Below, one piece after another: positions 34,904-47,470 of a DNA stretch of 64,000 nt. A program made the translations under genes and the position numbers. The stretch spans positions 2,393,501 to 2,457,500 of the forward strand of contig CANJKZ010000820.1 of assembly GCA_947471745.1 (NCBI GenBank), written 5' to 3'. How positions within the stretch are numbered: the stretch's first letter is position 1; each line of letters starts with the position of its first letter. The notes beneath the pieces are model-generated. The model did not search any database, was not told the origin of the DNA, and saw only the letters and a program-made list of their open reading frames with translations. This DNA comes from Closterium sp. Naga37s-1 (lineage: Eukaryota; Streptophyta; Zygnematophyceae; Desmidiales; Closteriaceae).

Positions 34904-35915
34904 GGGCTGGGGGTGGCAGTGAGAGAGGCGCAAAGTGGAAAGGGGGAAGTTTCCGACAGTACTCATCATGGCTACCGCCGCTTAGCCGCAAACGTTTAGG
35001 CATCAGCTTGAGCGTTTCCCTGTAGGTCATTTTCTTGCCTCCTGAAGCCCGAAATCCGTTTCTCTCGCCAGACCCGCTTTTCCCGCAACTCCGTATATTG
35101 TAGCCGGTAGAACCCCCGAAAATCGTGGGTCTAGACATTGCGCGAATCGTTGTCCCGTCGGTGCACTGCCCTGTTTGCGGCGCAACAACCCTTGATCAGG
35201 GGGAACATATGTCGCCTGAAATACAGTGTCGGCTGCTGCTGTTGCTTTGAAATTTTCGCCGACTTCGTTGCTGGCGCAGAAGTGACCAAAACGCGAACAG
35301 TCTAGTCGTAGGCGGCCTTTTCCGAATTTTTCGGTGGTCTGAAAACAACCCCACACTGTGCCGCTCCTGCCGAAAAACGCCCACGACGCACCCTCCTGCA
35401 GAACACCGCTGCACCCGGGCGGGACGACGGTAGACCCCCGCTTTCTTCGGGCAGTCGTCACGCCGCCTCTCCTCGCCGTCGTTTTTTCTGACGCAAATCA
35501 CCATGCGTCTTGCTTGCTCGGCCAGCTGTCGTTCTCCACGTGCTGCTACCCGAAATCTTCGCGCAACGTGACGAAGACGCTCGACGCCACTTGCTGCATG
35601 CACTCATCTCCAAAAATCTCGTGCGCAGCTGGCGAGCACGTGACGACGCCAATTCGCACCACGTTCGTCTCCGACAATCTCGGACATGCAGTGACGACGA
35701 TCCCTTCGACGTCAGCTGCAACACTGAATTAACTCAGAAATTGACGAAAACGCCAGGCAATTAACTCACGCATTTAATGCGACGACAGCAAAAGTTGTCC
35801 GCCACCCGGGGGGAGGGAGGTCATGGTCCATCTCGACCGTCGAGGGTCGAGGCCGCAGGAGCACCTGTAAAATTCGTGCCGCTAGGAGCAACTACCCGTT
35901 CTCCTGGCCGGCTAG
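34904..35915. other. Intergenic, no gene recognised
   Basis: No recognisable protein or RNA. The texture (ACGACG, GTCGTC and CGCCG words in decayed sequence) resembles 13378-14636 and 19197-20450. Confidence 0.4.
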
Positions 35916-36047
35916 TGTCAGAACATTGTAGCTTATGCTGTTGTGTAGGCTATAGTGGGGTATCCCATAGGGGGTACAACCAATTAGGGTTTCATATTTG
36001 TACTCACTTCATTTCATAGTTCATCCATTCTCGTTCTCATTATCACA
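35916..36047 (+). repeat. 5' LTR of element D
   Basis: 132 bp, TGTCAGAACATT to ATTATCACA, nearly the same as the LTRs of element E. Confidence 0.9.
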
Positions 36048-36129
36048 TGGAATCAGAGCAGGTCCCCTCCTAGGGACTGTTCCTTGGGCCCACCGAAGCG
36101 CGCCTCGAGTCGCGCCTGCTTTTTTTTTT

Positions 36130-37050
36130 TTTAGCGGCCCGTCGAGTCGCACCTAGCGGCCCGTCGCGCCGCCCTTACGGTCGCGTCGAGCCGCCCTAGC
36201 GGCTGCGGCGCGCCGCCCTTTTTCCCGGCCCGTCGCCGCCCTTACCCGCGGCTTTGCGCCGCCCTCACCGGCGGCTTCGCGCCGCCCCTACCTGCGGCTT
36301 CGCGCCGCCCAGGCCCGTCGCCGCCCTTCCCGCAGCTTCGCGCCGCCTCTACCTGCGGCTTCGAGCCGCCCCGGCCCGTCGCCGCCCTTACCTGCGGCTT
36401 CGCGCCGCCTACGGCCCGTCGCCGCCCTTTTCTGCGGCCCCGCCGCCTCTCTCGTTGCGGCCCCGCCGCCCGTCTTCGCGGCCCCGCCGCCATCTCTCGC
36501 TGCGGCCCCGCCGCCACTCACTGCGGCCCCGCCACCCATCTCAGCGGCCCCGCCGCCCGTCTTCGCGGCCCCGCCGCCTCTCTCGCTGCGGCCCCGCCGC
36601 CCTACTCAGCGGCCCCGCCGCCCGACTTCGCGGCCCCGCCGCTTCTCTCGCTGCGGCCCCGCCGCCTCTCTCGTTGCGGCCCCGCCGCCCTTCACTGCGG
36701 CCCCGCCGCTTCTCTGCAGCGGCCCCGCCGCCCGTCTTCGCGGCCCCGCTGCCTCACTACCCAGCGGCCCCGCCGTCCTTCTGCAGCGGCCCCGCCACTC
36801 CTCTACAGCGGCCCCGCCGCCCTACGTCAGCGGCCCAGCCGAGCCGCCCAACAGCAGCGCAGCCGAGCCGCCCAGCAGCAGAGCAGCCGAGCCGCCCCGC
36901 CGCCGAGCCGCGCTGCAGCCGTGCAGCCGACCGCCCAGCCGCCGAGCCGCCCAGCTGCCGAGCCGCCCAGCCGCCGAGCCGCCCAGCCGCCGAGCCGCCC
37001 AGCGGCCGAGCCGCCCTGCAGCCGAGCCGCCCGAGCAGCCCTGTCCGGTG
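36130..37050. repeat. GC-rich leader repeat of element D
   Basis: Array of GCGGCCCCGCCGCC-type units followed by GAGCCGCCCAGCCGCC-type units. The order is like that in the leader of element E but copy number and unit variants differ. Confidence 0.9.
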
Positions 37051-40000
37051 AGCACAGACCCTCTGTCACTGCGTGCTCTTCCCCTACTCCTTGCACTGCT
37101 GGTCTACTGCTGTCATGGCTACCCCTAGTGTCCTCACTTTTGACGCTGAGGGTCGGGCCATTGACTTTGAGGTCTGGGTAGATGACCTACAGCTGTTCTT
37201 ACAGTGCGATAGGGCGGACGGCCTCTCTCTCTTTGACCTCACCTCTGGCGCTTCCCCTGCCCCTGCTGCTGATGCTGACGCCACTGTTCGCTCCCAGTGG
37301 GCCACGCGCGATGCTGCTGCACGTCTTGCTGTGCGTCGCCACCTCCCTACCTCCGAGCGTGCGCACTTTAGTCAGTACAAGAGTGCTCAGACCTTGTACG
37401 CCGCTGTAGTCGCGCGCTACTCCTCCCCTTCCACTGCTGCACTGAGCCGTCTCATGCTGCCGTACCTCTTCCCTGACCTTGCTTCTTTTCCCACCGTTGC
37501 TGACCTCATTACGCACCTCCGCACTAGTGACACTCGCTACCGCGCTGCACTTCCTGCTGACTTCTGCACCGCGAACCCCCCCCCCATGTACATCACTCTG
37601 TACTTCCTAGTCACTCGCCTCCCTGACTCCCTTCGAGTAGTCAGGGACCACTTTCTCTCAGTCTGTCCCACCACACTCACTGTAGACCTCCTCGAGAAGG
37701 CCCTCCTCGCGATAGAAAAGAGCATAGTCGCTGTAGGAGCCTCTCGAGGTGACCCGCGCACCCCCATCTTTGAGGGGTGTTCTCCCTCCCCCCTGCTGCC
37801 CTCTGTTGCCTCTGCTGCTTCGGCCGACCTCCTTGGTCTTGAGTCGGTCGGTGCGGCGTCTGCCCCTAGCGGGAGACGCCGCCCTGGCAAGGGCAAGGGG
37901 GGCAAGGGAGCTGGAGGAGCGGGCGGTGGAGGTGAGGTGGAGGCAGTGGGGGGAGTGGGGGTAGCGGTGGAGGTGGAGGTGGGGGTGGGGGGTTCGGTGG
38001 CGGCAGTGGAGGCGGAGGCCGCGGCGGCGGTGGCGGTGGTAGCGGAGGTGGCGGAGGAGGCGGCGGTGGAGGAGGCGGTGGAGGCGGCGGCGGCAGTGGA
38101 GGCAGCGGAGGCGGTGGAGGCGGTGGGGGTGGCGGTGGAGCTGGTCGCGGGTCTTTGCAGAGGAGTGGCTCCGGTGGTGGCTCGCGCCAGCAGCAGCAGC
38201 GTGGTCGTGCGACCTTGTCCCCTCAGCAGCTCCGTGAGTGGTACACTGCACGCCAGCGGGGTGGGGGTTTTGGTCCGTGTACCTACGTCCTGCGCACCGG
38301 CGACCGTGCGGGTGAGCAGTGTGGGGGTGCGCACCCCACTCCGCGCTGCTTTGGCCGCCTGACGGACGCATGGCGTCACCAGTTCCCGGAGGCCTCCGAG
38401 ATCCCTCGCTGGGACGAGCTGTCTAGGGCGGGGGTTGCCATCTTTGATCTGGACTTTGATGCTATTCTCTCTGCCATGTATGCTGTGTCTATTAGTGATG
38501 AGGGTGACTGTTACCGGTGTTTCCAGCCCGATCCGGGCATTGAGACTGCTGCTCTAGGTACTGGTGAGGCTGCTGCCCTAGGTGCTTACGACGCTGCTGC
38601 TCTAGGTGCTGGTGTGTCTGCGTCCTCAGGTACTGGTGAGTATGCTCTCTCAGGTACCGCGTCGGCTTCGGCCTCCCTCACCTTCACTCTTGACTCTGGG
38701 GCGTCTCGCTCCTTCTTTCGGGACCGCACCACACTCACGCCGCTTAGTCGGCCGGTTGCGGTGTCTCTGGCTGACCCCTCTGGGGGTCCGGTCCTGTCTC
38801 GTTTCTCCACAGTCCTCCCGTGTCCGGCGGCTCCCTCTGGCACCCTGTCTGGTCTCTACCTCCCCTCGTTCTCGACGAACCTGGTGAGTGGTGCTGACCT
38901 ACAGGATGCGGGTGTCCACCAGTTCACTCCTGCACGTCAGCGAGTGACCCACTGTACAGAGGCTGGCACAGGCCGACACCTGGCTACGTTCACCCGTCAG
39001 CCGGGGTCGAGCCTGTACACTCTGACCACTGCGTCTCCTCCAGTTGCTGAGTCTGGTAGGGTAGTTACGTCGGGTCAGGTGTTTGCTGCGGCGTCCAGGT
39101 CTGGTCCTGAGTCTGCCCCCTGTTCGTGTCGTCTCCTGTCTCACGAGACTCTCCTCTGGCACCACCGCCTTGGCCACCCCTCTCTGCTTCGGCTCAGAGG
39201 TATGGCCTCCCGTCTTCTTGTGTCCGGTCTCCCCCGGTCCCTACCTCCCCTTCCTCAGGGCCCTGGCCCTGCCTGTGTCCCCTGTGTCGAGGGGCGCCAG
39301 CGTGCTGCCCCTCACTCCTCCCAGTTTCCTTCGACAGAGGCCCCGTTGCAGACACTTCACATGGACGTGTGGGGCCCAGCCCGCGTCCGTGGACAGGGTC
39401 ACGAGCGCTACTTCCTGCTCGTTGTTGACGACTACTCGCGTTACACCACAGTCTTCCCCTTGCGCAGCAAGGGTGATGTCACTGAGGTGCTGATCGACTG
39501 GATCCGCGCAGCTCGTCTCCAGCTCAGGCAGAGCTTCGGCTCGGACTTTCCTGTTCTGCGTCTGCACTCGGACAGAGGCGGAGAGTTCTCCTCTGGCCTT
39601 CTGCGTGCCTACTGTCGTGCACGGGGCATCCGTCAGACCTTCACGCTTCCGGACTCACCGCAGCAAAATGGGATTGCTGAGCGCCGCATTGGCATGGTCA
39701 TGGACGTCGCTCGTACGTCTATGATGCATGCGGCTGCCCCCCATTTTCTGTGGCCGTTTGCGGTGAGGTACGCGGCGCATCAGATCAACCTCCACCCCAG
39801 GGTCTCCAGGCCGGAGACCTCCCCAGCCTTGCTGTGGACGGGGAAGGTTGGCGATGCGTCGGCGTTCCGGGTCTGGGGATCTCGGGCGTTTGTCCGCGAC
39901 CTGTCTGCGGACAAACTATCCCCTCGTGCAGCTCCTTGCGTCTTCCTGGGGTTCCCCCCTGACGCGCCTGGGTGGCAGTTTTACCACCCCACCTCTCGCC

Positions 40001-40199
40001 GTGTTCTGTCCTCCCAGGACGTCTCGTTTGACGAGTCGGTCCCCTACTACCGCCTCTTCCCCTACCGCACTCCGTCCCTCCCCCCACCCCCACTCTTCCT
40101 GGTACCAGGTCCCCCCCAGGTAGACCCCCTCCCCCCTCAGGGTCCTGCCCCTTCAGGTGTGTCCCAGGTAGACGCAGTCGAGCCTGTCGAGGTCACTGG

Positions 40200-40490
40200 T
40201 GACTCTGGTGCTGCTGAGGGTGCTGAGGCTGGGGGTGCTGTACCTGGGGGTGCGGAGCCTAGGGGTGCTGGGCCTGGGGGTGCTACGTCTGGGGGTGCTG
40301 AGCCTAGGGGTGCTGAGCCTAGGGGTGCTGAGCCTGGGGGTGCTGAGCCTGGGGGTGCTGAGCCTAGGGGTGCTGAGCCTGGGGGTGCTGAGCCTAGGGG
40401 TGCTACGTCTGGGGGTGCTGAGCCTAGGGGGGCTACGCCTGGGGGTGCTGAGCCTGGAGGTGCTCCGCCTGGAGGTTCTCCGAGTGCTTC
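40200..40490 (+). repeat. 15-bp minisatellite in element D
   Basis: About 18 units of GCTGAGCCTAGGGGT or GCTGAGCCTGGGGGT between the integrase and reverse transcriptase parts. Confidence 0.85.
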
Positions 40491-43400
40491 GTCTCGCCGG
40501 GAGCCACTTTCTCCACAGGAGCTGCGTGAGTGGTTTGCCCGGCGCTGGAGGCGTGCTGCTGGTGCTGGAGGTCCTTCGGCTGCTGAGGGTGCTGCGGTCG
40601 CGGGTCCCGGAGGTGCTCGTCCTGGGTGCACTGGAGCTGGTGCTGCTGAGGGTGTTGGCGCTGAGACTACCGCTGGCAGTCCTACTGGGGGTGCTCCTGG
40701 TGCTGCTGGAGGTTCTGGAGCTACTGGTGGTGCTGCTGGAGCGGGTGCTCCTGCTGAGGGTTCTGGTGCTGTCCCTGCTGCTTCTAGCGTCGCCGCGCGG
40801 CCTCGACCGTACTTCGTTCCACTCCTGCAGCAGGTTCTTGGTCTTCCACCTTCTACTGGTCCTCCTCCTCCCTTAGAGTGTCCACAGCCTGTCTCGTCCC
40901 AGCTACAGTTGCAGCCTACCTCCCCTTTGCCTGCTCCTTCTCCCTACACTGGTCCTACTGGAGGTCTGGCTGAGCGTCGTGAGCCTGCGTCTCGCCCTGC
41001 GTCGCCTGTCCGTGCTGCTCGCACTAGTGGTCGCGGTTCGCGTCAGCGTCCTCCTCCTGTCCCTGGCACGCACCGGATGTCTCTGCGTCCGTCCACTGCT
41101 CCTCTGCGTGCCCCTTTGCCTTCTCCTCCTGAGTCTTCTCTTCCTGCTCTTGCCGACCCGGAGTCGGACTCTCTTCGTGCTGCCAGTCCTACTGTCACGC
41201 GTCTCCTTGCTACTGTTGTCACTGACCCTTCTTTCGAGTCTACTGCTGCGTCTGCTCTCGTTACTGAGCTCGTCGACTTTGCTGCTCGCTGTCGCCTAGA
41301 CTACGCTGCCAGTCTTGTTGCTGAGTCTGAGTCTGTCTGTCCTCCGTCCGTCGGGGGTGAGTGTGCCCTTGGCACGGACGTCCTTGAGGACAGGCAGGAG
41401 GAGTTCCAGTGCTTGGCCGCTGCTTCACCTCATCTCGTGTCCGTACTGCTTACCCCTGAGGGAGACCCGGATGCACTTGACATCCCGACTCCGCGCTCTT
41501 ACGCGGAGGCGATAGAGGGTCCCTACTCCTCTCAGTGGCAGGCAGCTATGGATGCAGAGATGGCTTCCTGGAAGTCCACAGGCACCTACGTTGACGCTGT
41601 CCCCCCTCCTGGGGCGAACATCGTCAGTGGCATGTGGATCTTCAGGGTGAAGCGGCCGCCGGGTTCTCCGCCTGTCTTCAAGGCGCGTTACGTGGCTCGT
41701 GGCTTCAGTCAGCGGCAGGGAGTTGACTACTTTCAGACCTTCTCCCCCACCCCGAAGATGACCACTCTTCGGGTACTGCTGCACGTTGCTGCTCACCGTG
41801 ACTACGAGCTGCACTCTCTTGACTTCAGCACAGCTTTCTTGCAGGGCAGCCTGCACGAGGAGATCTGGCTGCGTCGCCCACCTGGCTTCACTGGGTCTTT
41901 CCCTCCTGGCACCCAGTGGAGCCTACGGCGGCCAGTCTACGGTCTCCGCCAGGCACCGCGTGAGTGGCACGACACACTGAGGACTACACTTGCGGCTCTT
42001 GGGTTTGCTCCCTCTACTGCCGACCCGTCGCTGTTTCTGCGCACCGACACTTCTTTGCCGCCGTTCTACATCCTCGTGTACGTCGACGACTTGGTCTTTG
42101 CCACAGCTGACACTCCTGGACTAGCCCACGTGAAGTCCGAGCTGCAGAAGAGACACACGTGCACAGACCTGGGTGAACTGCGCAGCTACCTTGGCTTGCA
42201 GATCACTCGGGACAGAGCACGCCGCACCATTACCCTGACTCAGTCACACATGGTGCAGCAGGTCCTTCAGCGCTTTGGCTTCACGTACTCCTCGCCTCAG
42301 GCCACTCCTCTGTCTACTCGCCACTCGCTCTCAGCTCTGCCTTCGGATGAGTCCGTAGAGTCGAGTGGCCCGTACCCAGAGCTTGTTGGCTGCCTCATGT
42401 ACCTGATGACCTGCACACGACCTGACCTTGCATACCCTCTTAGCATTCTTGCACGCTATGTTGCTCCTGGGAGACACAGACCAGAGCACATGGCTGCAGC
42501 GAAGAGGGTGTTGCGCTACTTGTGCAGTACGTCGGGCATGGGGCTAGTGCTTGGAGGGCGGAGTCCAGTGGTCCTCACTGGGCACGCGGACGCTTCTTGG
42601 GCTGACGACCAGGCTACGCAGCGGTCGTCACAGGGTTACACCTTCAGCCTTGGTTCCGGCTCTGTTTCGTGGCGGGCTACTCGCTCGTCTTCTGTTCTTG
42701 GCTCGAGTTGTGAGGCTGAGATCTACGCCGGGGCCATGGCTGCACAGGAGCTTCGCTGGCTCACCTACCTGCTCACTGACCTCGGAGAGCCGCCTCGTTC
42801 TCCTCCAGTCCTGTACGTAGACAACAAGGCCATGCTGGCCTTGTGTCGAGAGCAGCGACTGGAGCACAGAACAAAGCACATTGCTCTCCGCTACTTCCTT
42901 GCTCGTGAGCTACAGCAACGTGGACAGTTGCGGCTTGCGTACGTGGCCTCTGAGGCCAACACTGCTGATGTCTTCACCAAGGCACTTCCGCCTTGTGATC
43001 ATCAGCGCTTCTGCACTCAGCTGGGTCTTGTGCCCGTCTTGCCTCACTTGCTATCCTCTTGACCTTGCTTGTACTCTCACATATATATATACCTGCTCTT
43101 GCTTGTCTAGCTTTATATATATGTGTGTACTCTTGCATGTGAACTGGCCGTGTGGCCTTGACCCTGTGCTCGGACTGTGTGGTGACTTTGTGATCCACCC
43201 TGAGCTTGCTTTGCTTTGCTTTGCTTGACTGGTCTTGTGACCCCTTGTTCTCCCCCACTTTGCCTATGGGGGCCTTGCGAGAGTGCTGTGCCAGTTGGCT
43301 GGCGATGTACGAAAGGTCAGGTCGGCAGGTGACAGAGGCGAACAGCAGGCACCCCTGTTTCTGCTGGTACATTTGGAGTCCTGCGGGTGATAGGGGTTTG

Positions 43401-46400
43401 TTGTCCGGTTTGTAGTTGGCGGTGGGGTTGCGATAAGGAGTTGAGAGTGGTGCGAGTGAAATGTTGAAGCGTTCTGTCAGCTGCTCTGCGTACTTGGATG
43501 CTGACAGATGAATTGCTTCTGGCGCGTAGGTAATGTTTAGGCCCAGAAACTGCGTGACGTTGTGGTTGATGGTGATGTCAATGCGATGCGCCAGGTTCTC
43601 CTTGATCTGATTAAGTAGCTTGTTGCAGGTGCCTGTGTAGAGCAGGTCGTCGACGTAGACTGTCAAAAGGATGTAGTCGCCATTAAAGTGGAGGCGGCAC
43701 ATTCCCGGGTCGTGTGGCAGCTGTCTGAAGCCGATCTCCAGGAGAATTTTGTGCAGGTGCTGCTGCCAGAGGCGAGGCGCCTGTTTTATCCGGTAGAGGG
43801 ATTTCTTCAGCTGGCAGACCCTAGGGTCTCCTTCCCCGTAGGTATGTGGCTGCTCCACGAAGATGGTTGCATCCACCAACGCGTATGCGTTCTTGACCTC
43901 AATCTGCCGCAGTGGTAAGTGCTTAGCGGCAGCAATGGCGAGTAGAATCCTGACAGAGATGTGGCGACTGACGGGAGCGAAGGTTTGATCACAATCAATT
44001 CCGTGGCGCTGTCGTACCCGCGTATGACCCAGCGTGCCTTGAAACGCTTGATAGTGCCTTCAGCGTTGATTTTGAGACGAAATACCCATTTTCCGCTAAG
44101 CACCCTCCTCCCCTTCACTGCTGCACGATCGACCAGGACCCATGTGTCGCGTGATTCCAGTGCCTTCAGCTCCGCATCCATAGCAGCACGCCACTCCTTG
44201 GCGTGGGGACCGGTTAGAGCCTGGCGAGGGTTCTTGGGTTCGACGGCGCGCGTGAGGGTAGTGACAGACGTGTGTAGGCCGAGAAGCTGCAGGCCGGAAA
44301 TATTGGTGGTGTCGCCGGTGATGACCTCCACCACATCGCCATCGTCACTCTCGTGGGCAGTTGCGGTGGTGCTGGGCTCGGGTTGGCGACGCGATGGTCC
44401 TGGCGCGGGTGTGTCATCGTCATCATCGTCGTCGTCGTCGCGTGGGCGAGGCGGAACGCCGGGATGTTCGTCGGCGGGATCGCGGTCGAATGCTGCCGAT
44501 GTTGCCTCGTCTTCTGGGGATGCAAAGCTGCGGCCCCTGTTGACGTAGCCGCGTGCTTCGTTGCGACGTTCGTCGTCAATCCATTGCTGCAAGGTGAGTC
44601 GCTCATAGAAGAGAACATCACGAGCGGGGACGATCTGCTTGTTGTCAATGTCAAGAATGAGCCAACCCTTGTACTCGTTACTGAGTCCGAGATGGTAGCG
44701 GTTGGTGCTTGGTTCCAGGGAGGGGTAGGCGCTGTGAGAGAGGGCAACTGTGGGACAGACGGTGCAGGAATTTGGGTGTGGGGTGTTGTGGGGTTCCGTG
44801 CCGTCGGGGCGCAGCAATGCTCCTGGGGGAAACACTTTGGCGCAGAGACAGTTGTTGAGCGTCTGGCGCGAGGGGTGACCGAGTCGCTGATGCCAGAGGT
44901 TGTCCTCAGCGTGGATCCCAGAAGTGCGCATGTAACGAGCACGGTGTTCCGCCATTTCCGCCTCTGTTTCTTGCGGAATCTGGAGTGGAGGTTCTTCCTC
45001 TTCTCCTGGTTCTGCTTCGTTGTCCGGCTCCTCTGCTTCTACTTCTGCTGCTGTCTCCCCTTCTGCAGGTGCCGTGGTAAGGTAGAGCGCAAGAAATTCG
45101 CGGTCGGGGATGATGTTGAGCGGAGTCCTCGTGCCTTCAATAAGGTGTGCGAATGGGTCTGGGCGGGAGATTGGACCAAGTGAGTCGCGTGCTGGAGTGG
45201 CTGGGACAATCCCCTCCTCAATCTCCGACCAAGGACTCGACCAACGATAAGGTGAGTCGGGTGGTGAGCGGATGCTACGTGGAGGTCGTCCGAGCGGAAT
45301 AGGGATACGTGGTGATCGTTCTCCGCGTTCTGCAGCCATTTCTCGTTCTATTTCTTGTTCTTCTTCTTTGGTAAGCGGGGCATCCACGTGTTCGCCTTCT
45401 CCCCATCCGCCTGTATCACCCCATCCGCCTCTATTCACGATGCCGGATGCGCCAGTTGCGGATCCCCATGTCCCACCTTCCTCTGGTATGTAGTCGTCGT
45501 CTCCCCATGCGCCACGTCGTGCCGATTCCTTGTCCCATCCTGCCGCTACGCGCTCCTTATATAGCTTCTGCTTCATCTCTGCCTTTGCCTTGTCTTCTTC
45601 TTCCTTGACGCTCAGCTCTTCTGTTGTGTCAGGGTCTTTCCACCCTTTGTCGATGTCTTTGCGGTAGACGTCGCGGGTGTATGGGCGCGGGCGTCCTTCG
45701 TCATCGAAGGTTCTGATGTTTGCCTCTAGGACCCATCGGAGGGTTTCAGCGCGGGGCGTTGGGCGCTCTTGCCGTTGTTGTCCAAACCTTTCATTTTCTT
45801 CGCCGAAGATGCGGTGAGTAGTGACAGCGAGCTCCATCTGGTCATCCCGGTGGGCTCTTCCTCAGCGCTTTCCGCCTCTTGAATTGCCGCAAGGTCTCTT
45901 TCCACTTCTGCTGTGCGGCTTGCCGTTGGTGTGTGACAAGTGGTGCAGAAGCCGTTGATGTCGGGCTGGTGCAGATTAATTTCACGGGGGTGCGGACTGG
46001 GGCGAATCCATGGTCGTCCGTCTGGGTGTTGCCACGACTTTTCGCCCATGAACGGGAAATCTAGGGGAACGAGATCTACGAGCTCGTCTGTTGAAGCTTG
46101 ACAGCTGGGTATGTCGAAGTCCAGCACGTAGACGCCGTTGATTGAGCGAGCTCGCCCGAGGTATTTGTGCGACTCGGGAGGGGTGTCCGGGGAAGCATAG
46201 GTGAGGATGAGGTCGCGTGTGTCCGGGTCCGTGGATAGCATGACTCCGCAGTCTCGGAGCTGTCCTGCCGAGAGCAAGTTGAAGCGGAGGTCTGGTACGA
46301 AGAGCACATCGTTGAAGGAGATGTGGGTGTTGCTGTCTCGTGCTTGTAGCACCACGATGCCTTGCGCGTTGGCGCGTAGTTGCTCGTTGTTGGCAACTGT

Positions 46401-47175
46401 GACGTAGGTAGCGGGGGCGCGGCTGATGTTCGAGACATATCGAACAGATCCCACCATGTGTTGACCGCAGTAGCTGTCCAGGTACCAGGTGTTGTAATTG
46501 TCGGTGTTGTTGTTGTTGTTGTTGCGCAAGAGTAGCGCGAGTCGCGGACATATCGAACAGATCCCACCACCCGCTTCCGCTGCCGTACTGTCCGCCGAGC
46601 GCCCCGTGGTGCGCGGCGGCGAAACCTTAATTTCTGCCCGCCGCGCGCTCGGGGCGCCTGGCGGTTTTCCCTTCCGTGGCGCCCGTCGTGGTGCCCTTGG
46701 GGGGGCCTCCGCGGTCCCCTCCCGTCGAAGCGCCCGTCGAGGCGCTCTCGGGGACCCGCGCGGCCTCCCCTCCCGTCGCCCGTCGAGGCGACCTCGGGGA
46801 CCCGCGCGGCCTCCCCTCCCGTCGCCCGTCGAGGCGACCTTGGGGGCCCGCGCGGCCTCCCCACCTGTCGCCCGTCGTGGCGACCACGGGAGCCGCGCGC
46901 GGTCCCCTCCCGTCGCCCGTCGAGGCGACTTCGGGGGCCGTGCGCGGCGCCCTCCCCGTCGCCCGTCGAGGCGACTTCGGGGGCCGTGCGCGGCCCTCCC
47001 CGTCGCCCGTCGAGGCGACTTCGGGGGGCCCGCGCGGCGCCCTCCCCGTCGCCCGTCGAGGTGGCTCTGGGGGCCCGTCGCGGCGCCCTCCCTGGTGCCC
47101 GTCGCGGCGCCCCGGGGGGGGGGCCGCGCGGCTCCCTTCTCGTCGCCCCTCGGGGCGCCCTGGGGGCCGTGCGTT

Positions 47176-47176
<1 letters not shown>

Positions 47177-47212
<36 letters not shown>
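47177..47212. repeat. 36-base C homopolymer
   Basis: An uninterrupted run of C inside element J. Two further runs of 21 and 9 C follow at 47501-47521 and 47523-47531. Length may be unreliable in any assembly. On the other strand it is a G tract able to form quadruplexes. Confidence 0.8.
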
Positions 47213-47215
<3 letters not shown>

Positions 47216-47227
47216 TCCTGCATTTCA

Positions 47228-47470
47228 ACTGCGGCGGCCGCCCCTGGAGCCGCCCGCCACTGCAGCAGCAGCCCCTGGAGCCACCCGCCACTGCAGCAGC
47301 CGCCCCTGGAGCAGCCCGCACCTGCAGCAGCCGCCCCTGGCGCAGCCCGCACCTGCAGCAGCCGCCCCTGGCGCAGCCCGCACCTGCAGCAGCCGCCCCT
47401 GGAGCAGCCCGCACCTGCAGCAGCCGCCCCTGGAGCAGCCCGCACCTACAGCAGCCGCCCCAGGACCCGC
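47228..47470. repeat. 31-bp minisatellite in element J
   Basis: Seven to eight units based on CTGCAGCAGCCGCCCCTGG and AGCAGCCCGCAC. Because 31 is not a multiple of three, each unit shifts the reading frame, so the proline- and alanine-rich frames here are not protein. Confidence 0.85.

Larger units (their letters stand above)
35916..43272 (+). mobile_element. Ty1/copia element D (5' LTR, broken)
   Basis: Short-LTR copia element very similar to C and E. The 132-bp 5' LTR is 35916-36047, followed by the primer-binding-like TGGAATCAGAGC. Next come a GC-rich repeat leader (about 36130-37050), gag from the ATG at 37115 (MATPSVLTFD), the glycine-rich tract, Cys/His motif, protease (LDSGAS), GAG-pre-integrase, integrase, pentapeptide-repeat spacer, reverse transcriptase (YVDD) and RNase H ending at 43062. 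The pre-LTR motif TATGGGGG is reached at 43272, but no right LTR follows; the sequence passes directly into element F. The coding frame has about one break. Confidence 0.9.

Noticed and set aside
34904-35915. Continuation of gypsy element H to the right of element I
   Set aside because: No reverse transcriptase, integrase or other pol similarity could be seen and no target duplication links the two flanks.
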